Assembly (NCBI GenBank): GCA_027625915.1
Contig: JANTQA010000008.1
Location: forward strand, 87,001 to 151,000
Length of the DNA stretch: 64,000 nucleotides
Reading direction: 5' to 3'
From: Anaeramoeba flamelloides
Taxonomy: Eukaryota; Metamonada; Anaeramoebidae
Under the pieces are notes generated by a model. That model saw nothing but the letters and a program-made list of their open reading frames with translations, was not told the DNA's origin and searched no databases. Position 1 is the stretch's first letter. The number at the start of each line of letters is the position of its first letter. This document shows, piece by piece, positions 50,095 to 62,024 of the stretch. A program made the position numbers and the translations under genes.

Positions 50095-50152
50095 GGGTAG
50101 GTTAAGGTATGTTAAGGTATGTTAGGGTAGGTTAGAGTATGCTAGAGTAGGT
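50095..50152 (+). repeat. 10-bp tandem repeat, telomere-like
   Basis: Five consecutive units of ten bases: GTTAAGGTAT twice, GTTAGGGTAG, GTTAGAGTAT and GCTAGAGTAG, preceded by GGGTAG. The unit is G-rich on one strand and contains TTAGGG-like cores. It could be a minisatellite or a trace of telomere-type repeat. Confidence 0.8.
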
Positions 50153-51087
50153 TTTTGGTGTTTGAATGGTATACTAGAAAATTTTGGCAAGGATTTTGAA
50201 AAAAAAAATTATTAACTGACCAATTAGACTTTTGCAACTTGTTTTAATCGTCAAAAAAATTACACTTAACTTTGTTTGTTAAAATTGGAAATTCGAACAA
50301 ATTTTTAAAAATATTTATTATTGATGATTTCAAAATTTTGGATTTTCTACAATTTCGTAATAAAATACTACCAATCGCAAAATAATCGATTTGCTTTTTC
50401 CTCCCACAACTATAAAAAAACATTAAAAACTTTCATACCAATGATAATAATCAAGAAACTCTTCAAAAATATGAAAAAGTTCAATTTGACCAATTTTGAA
50501 ATTTAATAATATACCCTTTCTTTTTTTCTTCCAAAAATATATTTTTAATGATTATGCTCTTTGTGTATCAATGAATTTATAAATATTCTATTTTAAAATG
50601 AACTGAGAACAAAAAAATTGATTTTGTTTACTTTAATGAAAAATCATTACAATCAACCTATTATTAATTTCGAAATGAGAAATAAGAAAAACCTCGTTTA
50701 ACATTTTGAAAACAATCAAGAAGAATTATAAACAAATAAATCATCAATTAAAAATTTTATGAACTACTTGGAATTATTTTTTTAATAAAAATAAAAAATT
50801 ATTTCTCATTCTTTAAATATATTTAGCAATTACAAGAGATTTAGGATAAATCAAAATATAAACAAATTTTGAAAACATTATCAAAATAATTGATTTTCTA
50901 AAAAGTGTTGTACAAAAAATAATTTTTAAAAAACAATTATAATCAAAAAAAAAAAAAAATATTATTTAGAAAAAAATTTTTTTTTCCAAAAATCACCTCA
51001 TTTATAACATAAATTTTAAAAAACTATTTTCCAATTATGAAATTTTCTTTTAATTTATCTTAAATATATTGATGATGTATTACAAAG

Positions 51088-54058
51088 CCAAATTTGGGGT
51101 TGATGAAAAGAACAAAAACATCCCATATATACACTTTAGTAAAATATCATATGGATTGTTATCTATCAAAGCATTTACAAACGTTTAATGAAGATTTTAA
51201 AAATTTCTATGAATTTCAAGAAAACACAGACATGATAATTAAAGAAATCAAAGTACATTCAATAATGATTAAAATACGTTTAGGAATTGACGCAACCGAT
51301 GTAAAACTTCTACTTGAGGATTATTCAAAAGAAGTTGTTAAATATTTCTTAAATTGGCTATATTTTGATGAAAATAAACACTTATCAGTTTTACATGTGA
51401 TATTTAAAAAATTTAAAATCAACAATCCCGGTAAAAAAACAGTCCGCAATGATATTTCAAATTATTACCACCTAGACAAAGATTATGATTTTGATTTAAT
51501 TGTTGAAGAGAAGAAAATACCCTGCCACAAATTTATTTTACAAGCGAGATCAAATGTATTTCGTGGATTTTTCACAAGCATTAATGAAAAAGTTACAAGT
51601 CTTCAAGACCTATCTGGAAAATCTTATAACACTATGAAATTATTTATTAAATTTTTATATTTAGATAAAATTGATACCAGTGAAATTCCAACCAAAAATT
51701 TGACAGATTTGAAAGAACTTGGGGAATATTATCAATTAAATGAGAACTCACCTTTAATCTTTTCGATTAACTTGGATATTGAAAGAGTATTTATTTTTTT
51801 TTTATTTTATTTTTATTTATTATTATTTTTATTATTATTATTATTATCATTTTATCATTAATTCTCAAATGATTATTGATTCCAGACGTATATAGAATTA
51901 ATGAATAAATCAAAGAGCCCTTTCAAAAATATTTATTCAAATTAATTCGTATCATAATTTTTTTATTATTATTATTCAAAAAATATCTATCTAATTCTCA
52001 AATTATGTGCTAAGAGAAAAGTTTAAACCAAAATAAACCATTTCCGAGTTATAATGAGTGATTTGCATGTGTCTAAAGCGTTTGAATCGATATTAGAAGA
52101 AAAAATTTATTTATTTGAAAATTTCAAAATTGAAATCATTATTTCACATTTTTTGCTTTTTTGTTTATTTTTTATTTTTTTTTTTGATAGATAATTAATT
52201 TGCAAATAATTTTTTTATTGCAAGATCGATAGTTACTTGGTAAAAACGTGTTATTCTAATGTTACTGAAACAGTAAAAATGATTGTTGAGAAATAATAAA
52301 CTCCATTTCAAAATCATTGGCACATTAAAAATCAAATTTTGAAAATATATATTTTTATAAATTGAAGTTACTATTATAATAAAAAAATTACAATTTTAAT
52401 ATTCAGCTCGATACACTAGAAATATTTTTTTTCATCTAAAAATAAAATAAAAAAAAAGTAAAAAAAAAAATGAAAAAAAATTTGCCCATTTATTATGAAA
52501 TTTTAGTTTATTTATTTCTATTGGTGTTTTATTTGAATCTTCAATTGAAGTTCAAAATAAACTTTGTTCTTTTTCTCAATAATTCCCTAAAGAATTTGGG
52601 TTATGAAATTTTTTTGAAAATTTATTGAAAATTTATTGATTTTTTAGTTTTATTTCAGATGGGTACCAACTATTCTTTGATGTGTATTATTCTTCTTAAT
52701 TCTTATTTATTCTTCAAATGGTCAATTATAAAAAATTATTGATATTTGAAAAAAATGTTTTTTTTTTGATACCCCTTTGATGGAAACAAAATTTACAAAA
52801 GATTTTTATCATAAAAATTTTAATTGTTTCAAAATTAATTTTAAATAATAAAAAAGATAATAAAAATTATTATACAGGAAATTGTTTTTTTCTGTTTCGA
52901 ACAACAGATTATAATAAAAAAAAAGAAATAAATTATTTAAAAAAAAAAAGCAATCTTAATTATTCATTCACCTTTTATGAGATAAAATTGATGAAAACTA
53001 CAAACCATGATATTTTTTTTTTCAAAAAATATAGAGATTAATAATAAATCAAGATTCTATAATTGATAAATTCCAAGGGTAATATTCGTTATTTTTAATT
53101 CGAAAAATTATTGTTGATCATAAAAACGGTTGATTAAAAAAATTTTTTTTTGGAAAATGAAGAAAAAATTTCAAAATAAATCAACGATCAGACCAAAATA
53201 TTCTATTTATTAAAACAATAAAAAAAAAAAAATAGATCAAATGTTTATATATATTATGGATTTGTTATATTTAATCTAACTCAAAAATATTTTTAGTCAA
53301 TTGATGTTTGAATTAATAAACAAGTAATAAAATTTTTAAAAATGGATGCATTTCACCTACAAAATATTTTTATAAAACAAAACGAAAAATTTAACCAAGT
53401 CAGAATTTCAATCTATAAAAGAAGATATAAACTCAAAAAGAAATTAGAAGATTTTCAGGGTTTTGAACATATTTGAAAAAATATTAATTTTACAGAAAAA
53501 AACAATGAAAAATATTAATGGGGAAGTGGAAGATCTAAAATTATTAGATACAAATGTAAATCTATTTTGGAGAAAATTTATTAAAAAATAATTCTGGGTG
53601 GAAAGGTGAGGAATATTTAAAATTTATTAGGTATAATAACAATATAAATAAAAAGCCGTGCTGTAGAGTACCGTTAAGTACCTAGATGTTTTTTTAAAAT
53701 ACAAAAGAAGAGAGTAAAATTTTAGAATTGCCTCCATTCTTTTAAATTCAGGAAAATGAGTAAAGTTTTTGTAATTTATGAAATTAAAAAAAAAAAACAA
53801 AGACAAAAAAAAAATAAATAGGTATGTTCTGCTTCTTTATTAAATATAGGAAACGCCACAAATTACCTAAATCGATATCCATATGTTTATGATAAGAATA
53901 AAATAAAATCAAAATTTTGCAATTTATACAAAAATTAATCCAATTTAGAAATTATTAAAGATATGTATCAATTTTTTTTGGAATTGTCAATCTTAAAAAA
54001 AAAAAAATCATTAAAACAATTATAACTTAAAAACAAAATATTTTCAAATAATGTGTTA

Positions 54059-54094
<36 letters not shown>

Positions 54095-55021
54095 ATTAAT
54101 ATTTGTATTTTCACTTTTTTTCTTTTCTTTCTTTTTTTTCACTATAGGAAATTAAATCAAATAGGACAGTTCAATTGAGAAATTTGGATCTAAAAGATGA
54201 AGACAAAATTGAACCAATCTTTTCAAAATATGGAAAAATTTTATCAATTAAAAAAATAAAATCCAAAACTGAACATTTTGATTTTTTAATCGAATATTCT
54301 GTAAATTTTCCTAATTTAAATTATTTTTAATTTTTAATAAAAGAGAAATTTGTTAATTTTAATCTTATAATAAATATATCTAATGATTATGATAAATAGA
54401 AATCTAATGAAGCTCACGAAGCAATCACCAATTTAAATTGTACAAGAGTTAATGATAAAACTATTCTTACACAGACCAAAGAAACAAATGCGCTTGTTAA
54501 CTTTTTTTCAAAGCGTATCTACCCCTTTCCAGTAAATACCTCTTATTTGTTTTAATTGACTTTTTATATTACCTTTTTTTTTGCTCAAAAAAACATAAAA
54601 TCCCTAATAATTAACGATAATTATTTTCTAATATAACATTAAAATATTAATATTGAATAACCTAGTCATTTTATAAAGATTTGAAATATTTTGGTATTAT
54701 AAAAAATATTTTTTGCACTTCATACACTTCAACAATGTCAATAGATGTAATGTTTTTTTATGAAAAGGATGCAAATGATTGTCTCGCTGTAAGTTAATAT
54801 ATTTTTACATTTAAATTAATCTTATTTTATTTACTTCCATTTTATCCCTTAATTTGTATTTTCGTTGAATTTATTTTAATTATTTATTTATTTTTGGTAT
54901 TAATGTTTTTAATTAATATTTTATATCTTTGAATTTTATTTTCGAATTCATTTAGAATTTTAAGAAAAAATATGGTTCCAAATATCCTAAAATGCATTGT
55001 AAGGCTCCAAAAAGAAAATAA
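51088..55021 (+). CDS. BTB/POZ and RNA-recognition-motif protein (possibly C-terminal part of an ANK-BTB-RRM protein)
   Basis: Five exons: 51088 (or ATG 51103)-51786, 54148-54300, 54400-54531, 54666-54788 and 54956-55021. All introns are GT-AG and all junctions are phase 0; about 385-390 residues. The first exon has two BTB-like units. The first is degenerate (HSIMIKIRL...VVKYFLNWLYF). The second is clear: YDFDLIVEEKKIPCHKFILQARSNVFRGFF, then FIKFLYLDKI and LGEYYQL. The next exons encode an RRM: TVQLRNLDLKD as the RNP2 strand, a KYGKILSIKKI strand, HFDFLIEY in the RNP1 position, and EAHEAITNLN helix 2. A weaker second RRM-like unit follows (DLKYFGIIKNIF, EKDANDCLANF). The tail is basic. BTB mediates dimerisation or Cullin-3 binding and RRM binds RNA. 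A tga stop in frame 13 bases before 51088 means the frame begins either at ATG 51103 or at a splice acceptor (AG at 51086-51087) from the ankyrin gene. Confidence 0.85.
53650..53790. repeat. Modular hairpin repeat fragment
   Basis: GTAGAGTACCGTTAAGTACC at the left, a 'AGAGTAAAATTTTAGAATTG' stem segment and CATTCTTTTAAATTCAGG, as in the 62.6-kb copy. Lies in the 2.4-kb intron of the BTB-RRM gene. Confidence 0.55.
54062..54091. repeat. (AT)15 microsatellite
   Basis: Fifteen AT dinucleotides, just upstream of the RRM exon at 54148. A similar AT run is at 55069-55097 after the gene. Confidence 0.95.
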
Positions 55022-55065
55022 TGAAGAAAACTGAATTAAAATTTTATTTTTTAAAAACAATTCCC

Positions 55066-55100
<35 letters not shown>

Positions 55101-55790
55101 ATATATCCCCTAGTACCCAGGATTTACCTAAATTTCATCAAGTTTAAAATAAAAAATTTAAAATGATATTGACGTGCTAATATATTTATTTACTTATTTG
55201 CCTTTAATCCAGATTTGGATTATAATAAAAAGTCAAAATACTTCAAAGATAAATTATATTATGTTATTGTATTTTTTTTTTGAAATACGAAAAAAAAAAA
55301 AATAATTATTCATTTTTATTTTTTTTTTTTTTTTTTTATTTTTTATTTTTACTTTTTTAAATTAGACATTTTATTACAATAATAGTAATCCAAAACATAA
55401 TACACTGGTTTATTAATGATTGCTATCAAATAATGTTGTTACTTTTATGATAAATAAAATAAATAAATAAAAGATACTACTGAGAAATTTTAATTTTTTT
55501 TTTTGAAATAATTTCAATAAATATTAAATCAAGAGAAAAAATTAAATTTATTTGTTGAGGCAAGAATTAATCAAAGTTTAATCTGAAAAATTTTCTAAAT
55601 CATGAATTTAAACAATAGAAAATAATTGAAAAAACAAAAAGTAAAAAAAAAAATCGCCAAAAAAGTTCATTTAATAAACTGAAATTTCAAATTTTACATA
55701 CAGCTAAAACGGTCCAAACAATCACAATAATACAATTTAATTCAAATTGGAAATAATTTTGATTTTTATAAAATATGAAAATCTTTTTTT

Positions 55791-56580
55791 GAATCTATCA
55801 AATATTCCCGAAAATACCCGAAAATTTTTTAACCACGAAAAAACACTTTTTGAACAACTTCTAAGATTCACTCGTGCAAATATACTCAGTTTAAAGGTAA
55901 ATTTGGAATTTTATTTTCGAAAAAATTTTTTTTCTGAAATTTTCTTCATTTAAAAAAATTACAAATTTAATAGGGAATGGTATTCAACCAATTTTGTGTG
56001 AAAGGAATAAGTATCTTGGATGACTGTAACATTTCTGATCATTTCGAAATGGTATTAACTAAATGAGAGAAAATGTCCTTGTTAAGAAAATTTCTAATTG
56101 TGTATCATTACCCATAATTTTGTAATATTAAAGACATTCTCAAAATAACCAAGTAATATCTAATCGTACAACACATACCCATACCCTACATAAGGTGACC
56201 CAAGCCAAACTTTATTTAACTTCCCATTCTATAAAAGGAACTGTTTTACCAAAACATACAAACACAACACATACCAAAGGTACCCTGACATACCCATACA
56301 CAACCCAAGCATACAATGACATAACCATACACGTTCCCTAATAAGTACCAACAATTACTCAAATATTCTCAAAAGGTACCAAAAAACTCTTTAGAGTGGT
56401 TTAAAGTAGAAAATTCAAAAAAAAATATTTTGTCTGAAAGTAAAATTGTTATTTTACCGTTAAACTGAGTATATTGACACGAGTGAATCTTAGAAGTTGT
56501 CCAAAACGTGTTTTTATGTGGTTAAAAAATTTTCGGGTATTTTGGATTTTTGGGTATTTTCAGGAATATTTCAAACACCC
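55791..56580. mobile_element. Long-armed inverted-repeat element, copy B (790 bp)
   Basis: Starts GAATCTATCAAATATTCCCG and ends with the inverted arm (TTTCAGGAATATTTCAAACACCC region). Arms of about 130 bp include CAACTTCTAAGATTCACTCG. CTTTTTTT lies on both sides (55783-55790 and 56581-56588). The middle, for example CATACACGTTCCCTAATAAG, is nearly identical to copy A at 20917-21727, so the two copies are fairly young. Confidence 0.85.
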
Positions 56581-58776
56581 CTTTTTTTTCATAATTTAAT
56601 TTTTTTGTTTTCATTTCTCATTTTGAATTTTTAACTTCTTTTGTTTGATCAAATTTTTTTTCAAACAGTTGATATTAGGTTAAAGTTGAGTTGTTCAAAA
56701 TAAAAGAACTCGAATAAAATTAGTTGATAGTGTCTAACCCTTTGATCGATCAATATTTCCGATTAGAATTTGGCAAATTTTGCAATACATTTTTTTGTTT
56801 TGCTCAAACCAAAATTTTTTATACACTGATAATTTATTACTAATGATAATAATTTATTTTTTGTTTTGTGAATATTATAATTTATAAAAAATTGTTAAAA
56901 TTTCAATTAGTGAATGTTTCTAATTTGATATTTCTTCGAGTATTGATTAAATAAGATTATCTTTTCTAAAATTGACTTTTGTTGTGTTGGCAATTTTAAA
57001 TTGTGGTTTACTTTTTAATTAAATCAATAAAAGTTTCGCTAAAAGATAAAATATAGTTTTCGTCCCTAAAATTATATATATATATAAATAAATTAACATA
57101 TTTAAAATAGTATTCAAAGATAATATAATAATCCTAGAAATCTTTTTTTTTTTTTTACATTTTTTTATGGTAAAATTTTTAAAACAAACTTTTATTAAAA
57201 TTGTTTTTGTCAATCTAAATTAAAACAGATATTTGGGTATATTTTTTTTATCTATAAGTACTCTCATTCAATAATATTGTTTATTTTATGTCTAGATTTT
57301 AAAAAGTCAAAAATTAAATAATCAGTAAAAATTAAAAAAAAAATCAAGAATTAATGCTAATTTAGCTGTTAGCCAAATGATAAAAATAGATAGAAATAGT
57401 TGATGAAAAAATTGAAAAATTTTACAATAAAAAAAAATCTTTGTTTTTTTTTAAATTTTAATTTTAATTTTTTTTTATTTCTAAATTTTTTCAAAACAAT
57501 ATGTATATATTGTATTATTGTCTGGTAATAAATAGAAAATACAAATATTTTAGGGATGTTAAAATATCTTTGTTGATGAAAAAATTATTTAATCAATATA
57601 TTTTATGCAATTTCAGGGTAATCAAATGCCCCCAAAAAATTTTCAGTTAAATTATAATGTTTTTTAAATCATTTGATCTTGAAATTTTTTCAGGTGAAGA
57701 CAAACTTTTCAAAAAAAAAAATAAAATAAATTTTAATTTTGGGATAATTTTCCAATAAAAATAAATGAATCACCAAAATAATAAAAATTTTTGAATGATG
57801 AAAATTATTTTTCAAACTATTTTTTGATTGTCGATAACTAAGGAATTTCCAAAATAGTCGGGAAAATTTATTATAAAATATATTTATTAAAATAAATCTT
57901 CAAAAAAAGTATTAAAATTTACAAAACCATTGACTGTTGTTTATTGATTCTTGGTAATAATTCAATTAGTTACTTAGTTTTGTATTACATAAATAAACTA
58001 TATTAAATTTTCTAATATCGCTTTTATCTGATTTTTTTTAGGAGTTCAAATTGTTGTTTATTATTTTCTTTTTTATTGAAAAAATTGTTTCGATAACTTG
58101 TTTAATCTCAAAAATTTTCAAAACATAATTGAATATATATATAATTGCATTTGATAGTTTAATAAATCATTTGTACCCTTTTCATATTTTCTGTTTTTTA
58201 TTGAAATTGGTAGTAGATTGTTTTCACCAATAAAAAGAGCTTTTTTTTTTTTTTTTAGAAATATTTCCTCCAATATATTTTGAAATAAATAAATTAGTCA
58301 TAGATTCAATCGCTTTTAATATTAAACTTAATTTGGTAATACCAATTAATCAATACCTTCACTAAAAAAGATGATTTTTTATGAAATATAAAAAAAAAAA
58401 TACATCACTCTTTTGGAAAAACTATAGTAAAGAATATTGATAATTTTAATCTTTGGGTTAAAAATAATTCACTGGTATAATTAAAATTTGGTTATTACTT
58501 ATTATTTAAAAATAATCAAATTTAAGGGTATTTATTTAATATATAAGTTCAATATTAAAAATTTTAAAAATGTGATTTTTCAGAATTTTTATTTTGTGGA
58601 TTTGGTTGTTTTATATATATATTATTCTTCAATAAAAAAGGGAAAAAAATTTTTGGAATCTGTCTTGGGTTAATTATATTTTTTCAAATTTAAAATATTT
58701 ATTATATTTTTTTTTTTTTTTTGAAATAAAGTTGATTTTTTAGACTGGGTTATTTAAATACTCAATTGATCATATA

Positions 58777-58972
58777 CAGTCAGTTCCAATTTTAAGACAC
58801 AAACTTTCAACGAAATTTAAGGCACAAAAAAATCTCAAATTAAGGTATAAAATTTGTAATTTTTTTTTTTACAATTTATTTTACAAGAATCCGAATTTTG
58901 TGCCTTAATTTGAGATTTTTATTGTGCCTTAATTTTCGTTGAAAGTTTATACTTTCAAAGTGAAACTGGTTG
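58777..58972. mobile_element. TA-flanked MITE (CAGTCAGTT family), copy 3
   Basis: 196 bp. Left end CAGTCAGTTCCAATTTTAAG, right end CTTTCAAAGTGAAACTGGTTG, with the same inner blocks as the other two copies (GACACAAACTTTCAACG, AAATTTAAGGCACAAA). TA on each side. The right flank runs directly into an (AT)n microsatellite. Confidence 0.9.

Positions 58973-58973
<1 letters not shown>

Positions 58974-59071
<98 letters not shown>
58974..59071. repeat. Compound (AT)n(ATT)n microsatellite
   Basis: An AT run of about 30 bases passes into about 23 ATT units. It abuts the right end of the MITE at 58777-58972. Confidence 0.95.
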
Positions 59072-59944
59072 TAAAGAAATATCTTTTAGTTTAAGATGTT
59101 ATTTTGCATGTTTTAAAAAATTATTTTCGGAAAATTGTTTTAACTTTGTTGTTTGATGATTTTTATTTTGCAATTAACTGTATTTTTGAATTCAACAAAT
59201 AGAAGAAAATTTTTCAGAATATGTTTCTAATAAAGTAATTATGTTTTTTCAAAGTTTAAAATAAGAATTATTATTATTTTGGAAAAAGAAATAATTGTTT
59301 ATATAAATTTATTTTCAAATTTTGTTGTATGATATTTGAAAAGTATTAATGTCCACTTCCTTAACTTACTATGATTTTTATTTCTAGTGAAGAAAATATT
59401 TATTTGAAATTAATTTAAAAATTTGTAATTTTTGAAAATTAAAAAGATGGATCAACTTTTATAAACAATAATATATTTTCTGAAAATTACATTTAAAGTT
59501 AGTATGGTTTTATAATAATAACATTTTTAATTTAGTTTTCAATTTCATGTTAAAGTACTATTATTTTGAATTGGATATTAAATTTCTGATATTGTCTTTT
59601 TTTTTTGTTATCGGTCCCTAAAGGATTAACCCTAGTTCATGGTTAAAATTTCGTTTTTTTTAATGTATAAATTTTTATTTATTTACTTTCTAATATTTTG
59701 AGTAAAGGGATCTTGTTCAAATTTACAATTTAGATTTGTTTTTCAAAAATTTTTCATTTGAGTAAAACCATTTTTACTCAAAAAATAATTTTGTTTCAAT
59801 TAATCTCTTTGAAAATTTTGGTTTTCAAACCTTTTGACTTTTTATTTGAAATTTTGTTAATTACCATACAACTTAATCCAAGTGTACACTACCTACTTGA
59901 AAATAACTTGGATTGAATTAGTTTTAATATTGAAATCAAAAATG

Positions 59945-60092
59945 GATTATAAATTTACATTATTTTTATAGAAAATTCGCATAAGTTGTTTGGATCAATA
60001 AATGTATTTTTTTATTCAAAACTTTAATAAGCAGAAAAATTCCAATAACTTGTCTTTCCTTTAATCTTCATTCTTTATGTGTTATATTCCAA
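59945..60092 (+). repeat. Inverted-repeat arm, left of the ANKRD13-like exon
   Basis: Matches the reverse complement of about 63115-63275. Shared blocks are AAATTTACATT, GTTGTTTGGATCAATAAAT, TTTTTATTCAAA, AAATTCCAATAACTTG and CTTTCCTTTAATC. The two arms face each other across 3.2 kb that includes the ANKRD13-like exon. Confidence 0.7.
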
Positions 60093-60642
60093 TTAATAAA
60101 TGATATTCTTTATTTCAATTTCCCAAATGGTTATTATTAATTACAACTAAAATCAAATTAACTGAGTTAAAATTTTGTATTAAGGTCATCTAAGGAAGTT
60201 TAATTTGTCTGTCAAAAAATATCTTTTCTAAAAGATTTTGTAAAGATCTTTGGGTTTTCTTTGGCTTATAAACAAGAAAAATTATTTTCAAAAGTGAACA
60301 AAAATTTTTCATTTTTATTAGTAAATAATTGAAAATCATTTTTGTTGATAAAAGGGTAAGTGTATTAGAATACCAACAGAACATAAAATATAAATAACCT
60401 TCCTCTACTTTCCAACAAAAAATAGTACAGACCATTCTTACTCAGTGTTTGGTCAACCATCTTTGTTCTTATTCATTTGGTTAGTGATAATTAAATCGTT
60501 AAAAATTTCTAATATTTTCCTTTTTGCCAAACAATTTTTCATATTTTATTCTTTTTTTACAAAATTGTTTTTGTGATTTTCAAGCAGAGAAATAGGTTTG
60601 TTTTGATTAACAAATAACTTTTTTTCTTTTTGAAGAACAGCC

Positions 60643-61263
60643 ATGTCCTCAAAAGAAAATCCCAAAATTAATACAGGCTTTAATGAAAATAAACAAGAAA
60701 CGAACTTGTTCGACAAACAAAATGAAAAGCCCAACAACACAATTACCCAAAACAACAATTCAGTTTTCCAAAATGAAGAAAACAATGAATTAGATAAAGA
60801 GAAAGAAAAAAAAAAGGAAGCCAAAAAAGAAAACGAAAACGAAAAAGAGAAAGAAACAGAAATAAATGAGAAAGAAGAGCGTGAAAAAAGAAATCAAAAA
60901 CTTCTTGAATGTGTTTCAAATGGGGACACAAAGTATCTGAAACAATTATTCAAAAAAGAAAAACAAAATCAAAAATCAAACAAAGATTCACTCGATCTTA
61001 ACATTCGTGATAAACAAGAGTTAAACCCTCTCCTTATTGCGATCTACAATAACGACTACCGAATGGTGAAGATGCTTTTAAGATACGGCGCAGATCCCTT
61101 AAGTCTTTCAAAAGAAGGCTGGACATTGCTACAGGAGGCTACATTTTATGGCAATAGAAGAATCATTAAGGAAATTTATCTTGCAATGCAACTCAAAATG
61201 CATCACGTTTACGAGTCAAAGCTTCCACTTTTACTTGAACAAATTGATCTTGTAACTATCTGA
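60643..61263 (+). CDS. ANKRD13-like ankyrin protein, N-terminal exon (partial)
   Basis: Open from ATG 60643 to a TGA at 61261-61263, 206 residues. The first 90 residues are hydrophilic, with a Lys/Glu run at about 50-85 (a probable charged helix). Residues 90-190 contain two ankyrin repeats: LNPLLIAIYNNDYRMVKMLLRYGAD, then GWTLLQEATFYGNRRIIKEIY. The GADPLS..GWTLLQEA block followed by SKLPLLLEQIDL closely resembles ANKRD13 proteins (GWTVLQEA...GIPVLLEKL). There, a GPCR-chaperone/ubiquitin-binding region follows for endosomal sorting of cargo. That region is absent here. A GTAACT donor at 61252, in phase 0 right after QIDL, suggests that the gene continues through a long intron beyond the window. 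If translation ends at 61263, it is a short ankyrin protein. Confidence 0.75.
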   Translation: MSSKENPKINTGFNENKQETNLFDKQNEKPNNTITQNNNSVFQNEENNELDKEKEKKKEAKKENENEKEKETEINEKEEREKRNQKLLECVSNGDTKYLKQLFKKEKQNQKSNKDSLDLNIRDKQELNPLLIAIYNNDYRMVKMLLRYGADPLSLSKEGWTLLQEATFYGNRRIIKEIYLAMQLKMHHVYESKLPLLLEQIDLVTI

Positions 61264-62024
61264 AATTTTTTAATTTTTAAAATTTCTTTTTTTTATTTTT
61301 TTTTTGAAAAACAATCACACAAAATTTTTATTCACTCCTGTTTTAGCTGCTGTTTGCTCAGTTCATCAGCACACACCCTTTACATTCTAAAACCAAAAAA
61401 ATCAAATTTACAAGATTTTGATTGAAATTTGCCTTTTTGGAAAATTTATTTTATTTGACATTTAGAAATGACTTTTGCAGAACAATAAAATTTTTTTTTA
61501 TTTTTCTACACAAAGTCTTGGGGTGCTTTGAATAATTTTCAATTTTGTTGTGAGGTAAAGTAAAATTTTTTCCTACAAGATAAACCAAGTCTTTTAGAAT
61601 AAAAACTATTATTATGAAGTTTGTCCATTAATTTTTTCATTATTTTACTCTTATTAAATCTGGTAAATTCAAAATACAGGTAAAAAAATATTGATTCATT
61701 TTTCTTTTTGAAACTTATTAACTCTAATTTCAAAACAGTTCTTTGCAAAGAATATTAAGGAAGGTCAATTAAATTTACAAAGTTTCTTTGCATTTGACCC
61801 ATAAAGTGTTTATTCAAAATCGAGTAAAAAAATGGAAAAAAAAATGGAAAAGGTGGCAAAAAATAAAAAACTTTTCTTTAAATTTCTCAGTAAATAAGGA
61901 TTTAACTAGAAAAAAATATTTTTTTTGTGTTTAAAAAAGAATTTTTAAATAGCTACAAACAAAAAAACATATTTTCAGAGAACAAAAGTCTTCATAATAA
62001 TGAAAAAAATTTTTTCAAAAAAAA

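Larger units (their letters stand above)
46299..51087. other. Gene-free stretch (long intron or intergenic) rich in repeats
   Basis: Either a 4.8-kb intron or the space between two genes. It holds plain AT-rich sequence to 47440, a GC-richer relic of coding-like sequence (47440-48060), the second 0.7-kb inverted-repeat element with a nested MITE (48148-49046), tandemly duplicated repeat units (49270-49570), a right-half copy of the 765-bp element (about 49600-49815) and a short 10-bp tandem repeat (50095-50152). No further exon was recognised. Confidence 0.6.
55022..60642. other. Gene-free region between the BTB-RRM and ANKRD13-like genes
   Basis: No gene supported. It contains an (AT)n run (55069-55097), the second long-armed element (55791-56580), very AT-rich plain sequence from 56600 to 58770, a MITE (58777-58972), an (AT)n(ATT)n microsatellite (58974-59071) and an inverted-repeat arm at about 59945-60092. 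Frames at 55747-55953, 57019-57213 and 58488-58673 are AT-rich chance frames. Confidence 0.6.

Noticed and set aside
61320-61390. Possible second exon of the ANKRD13-like gene after a TTTTAG acceptor
   Set aside because: The short, less AT-rich stretch has stops in the phase required and shows no similarity to the expected downstream region.
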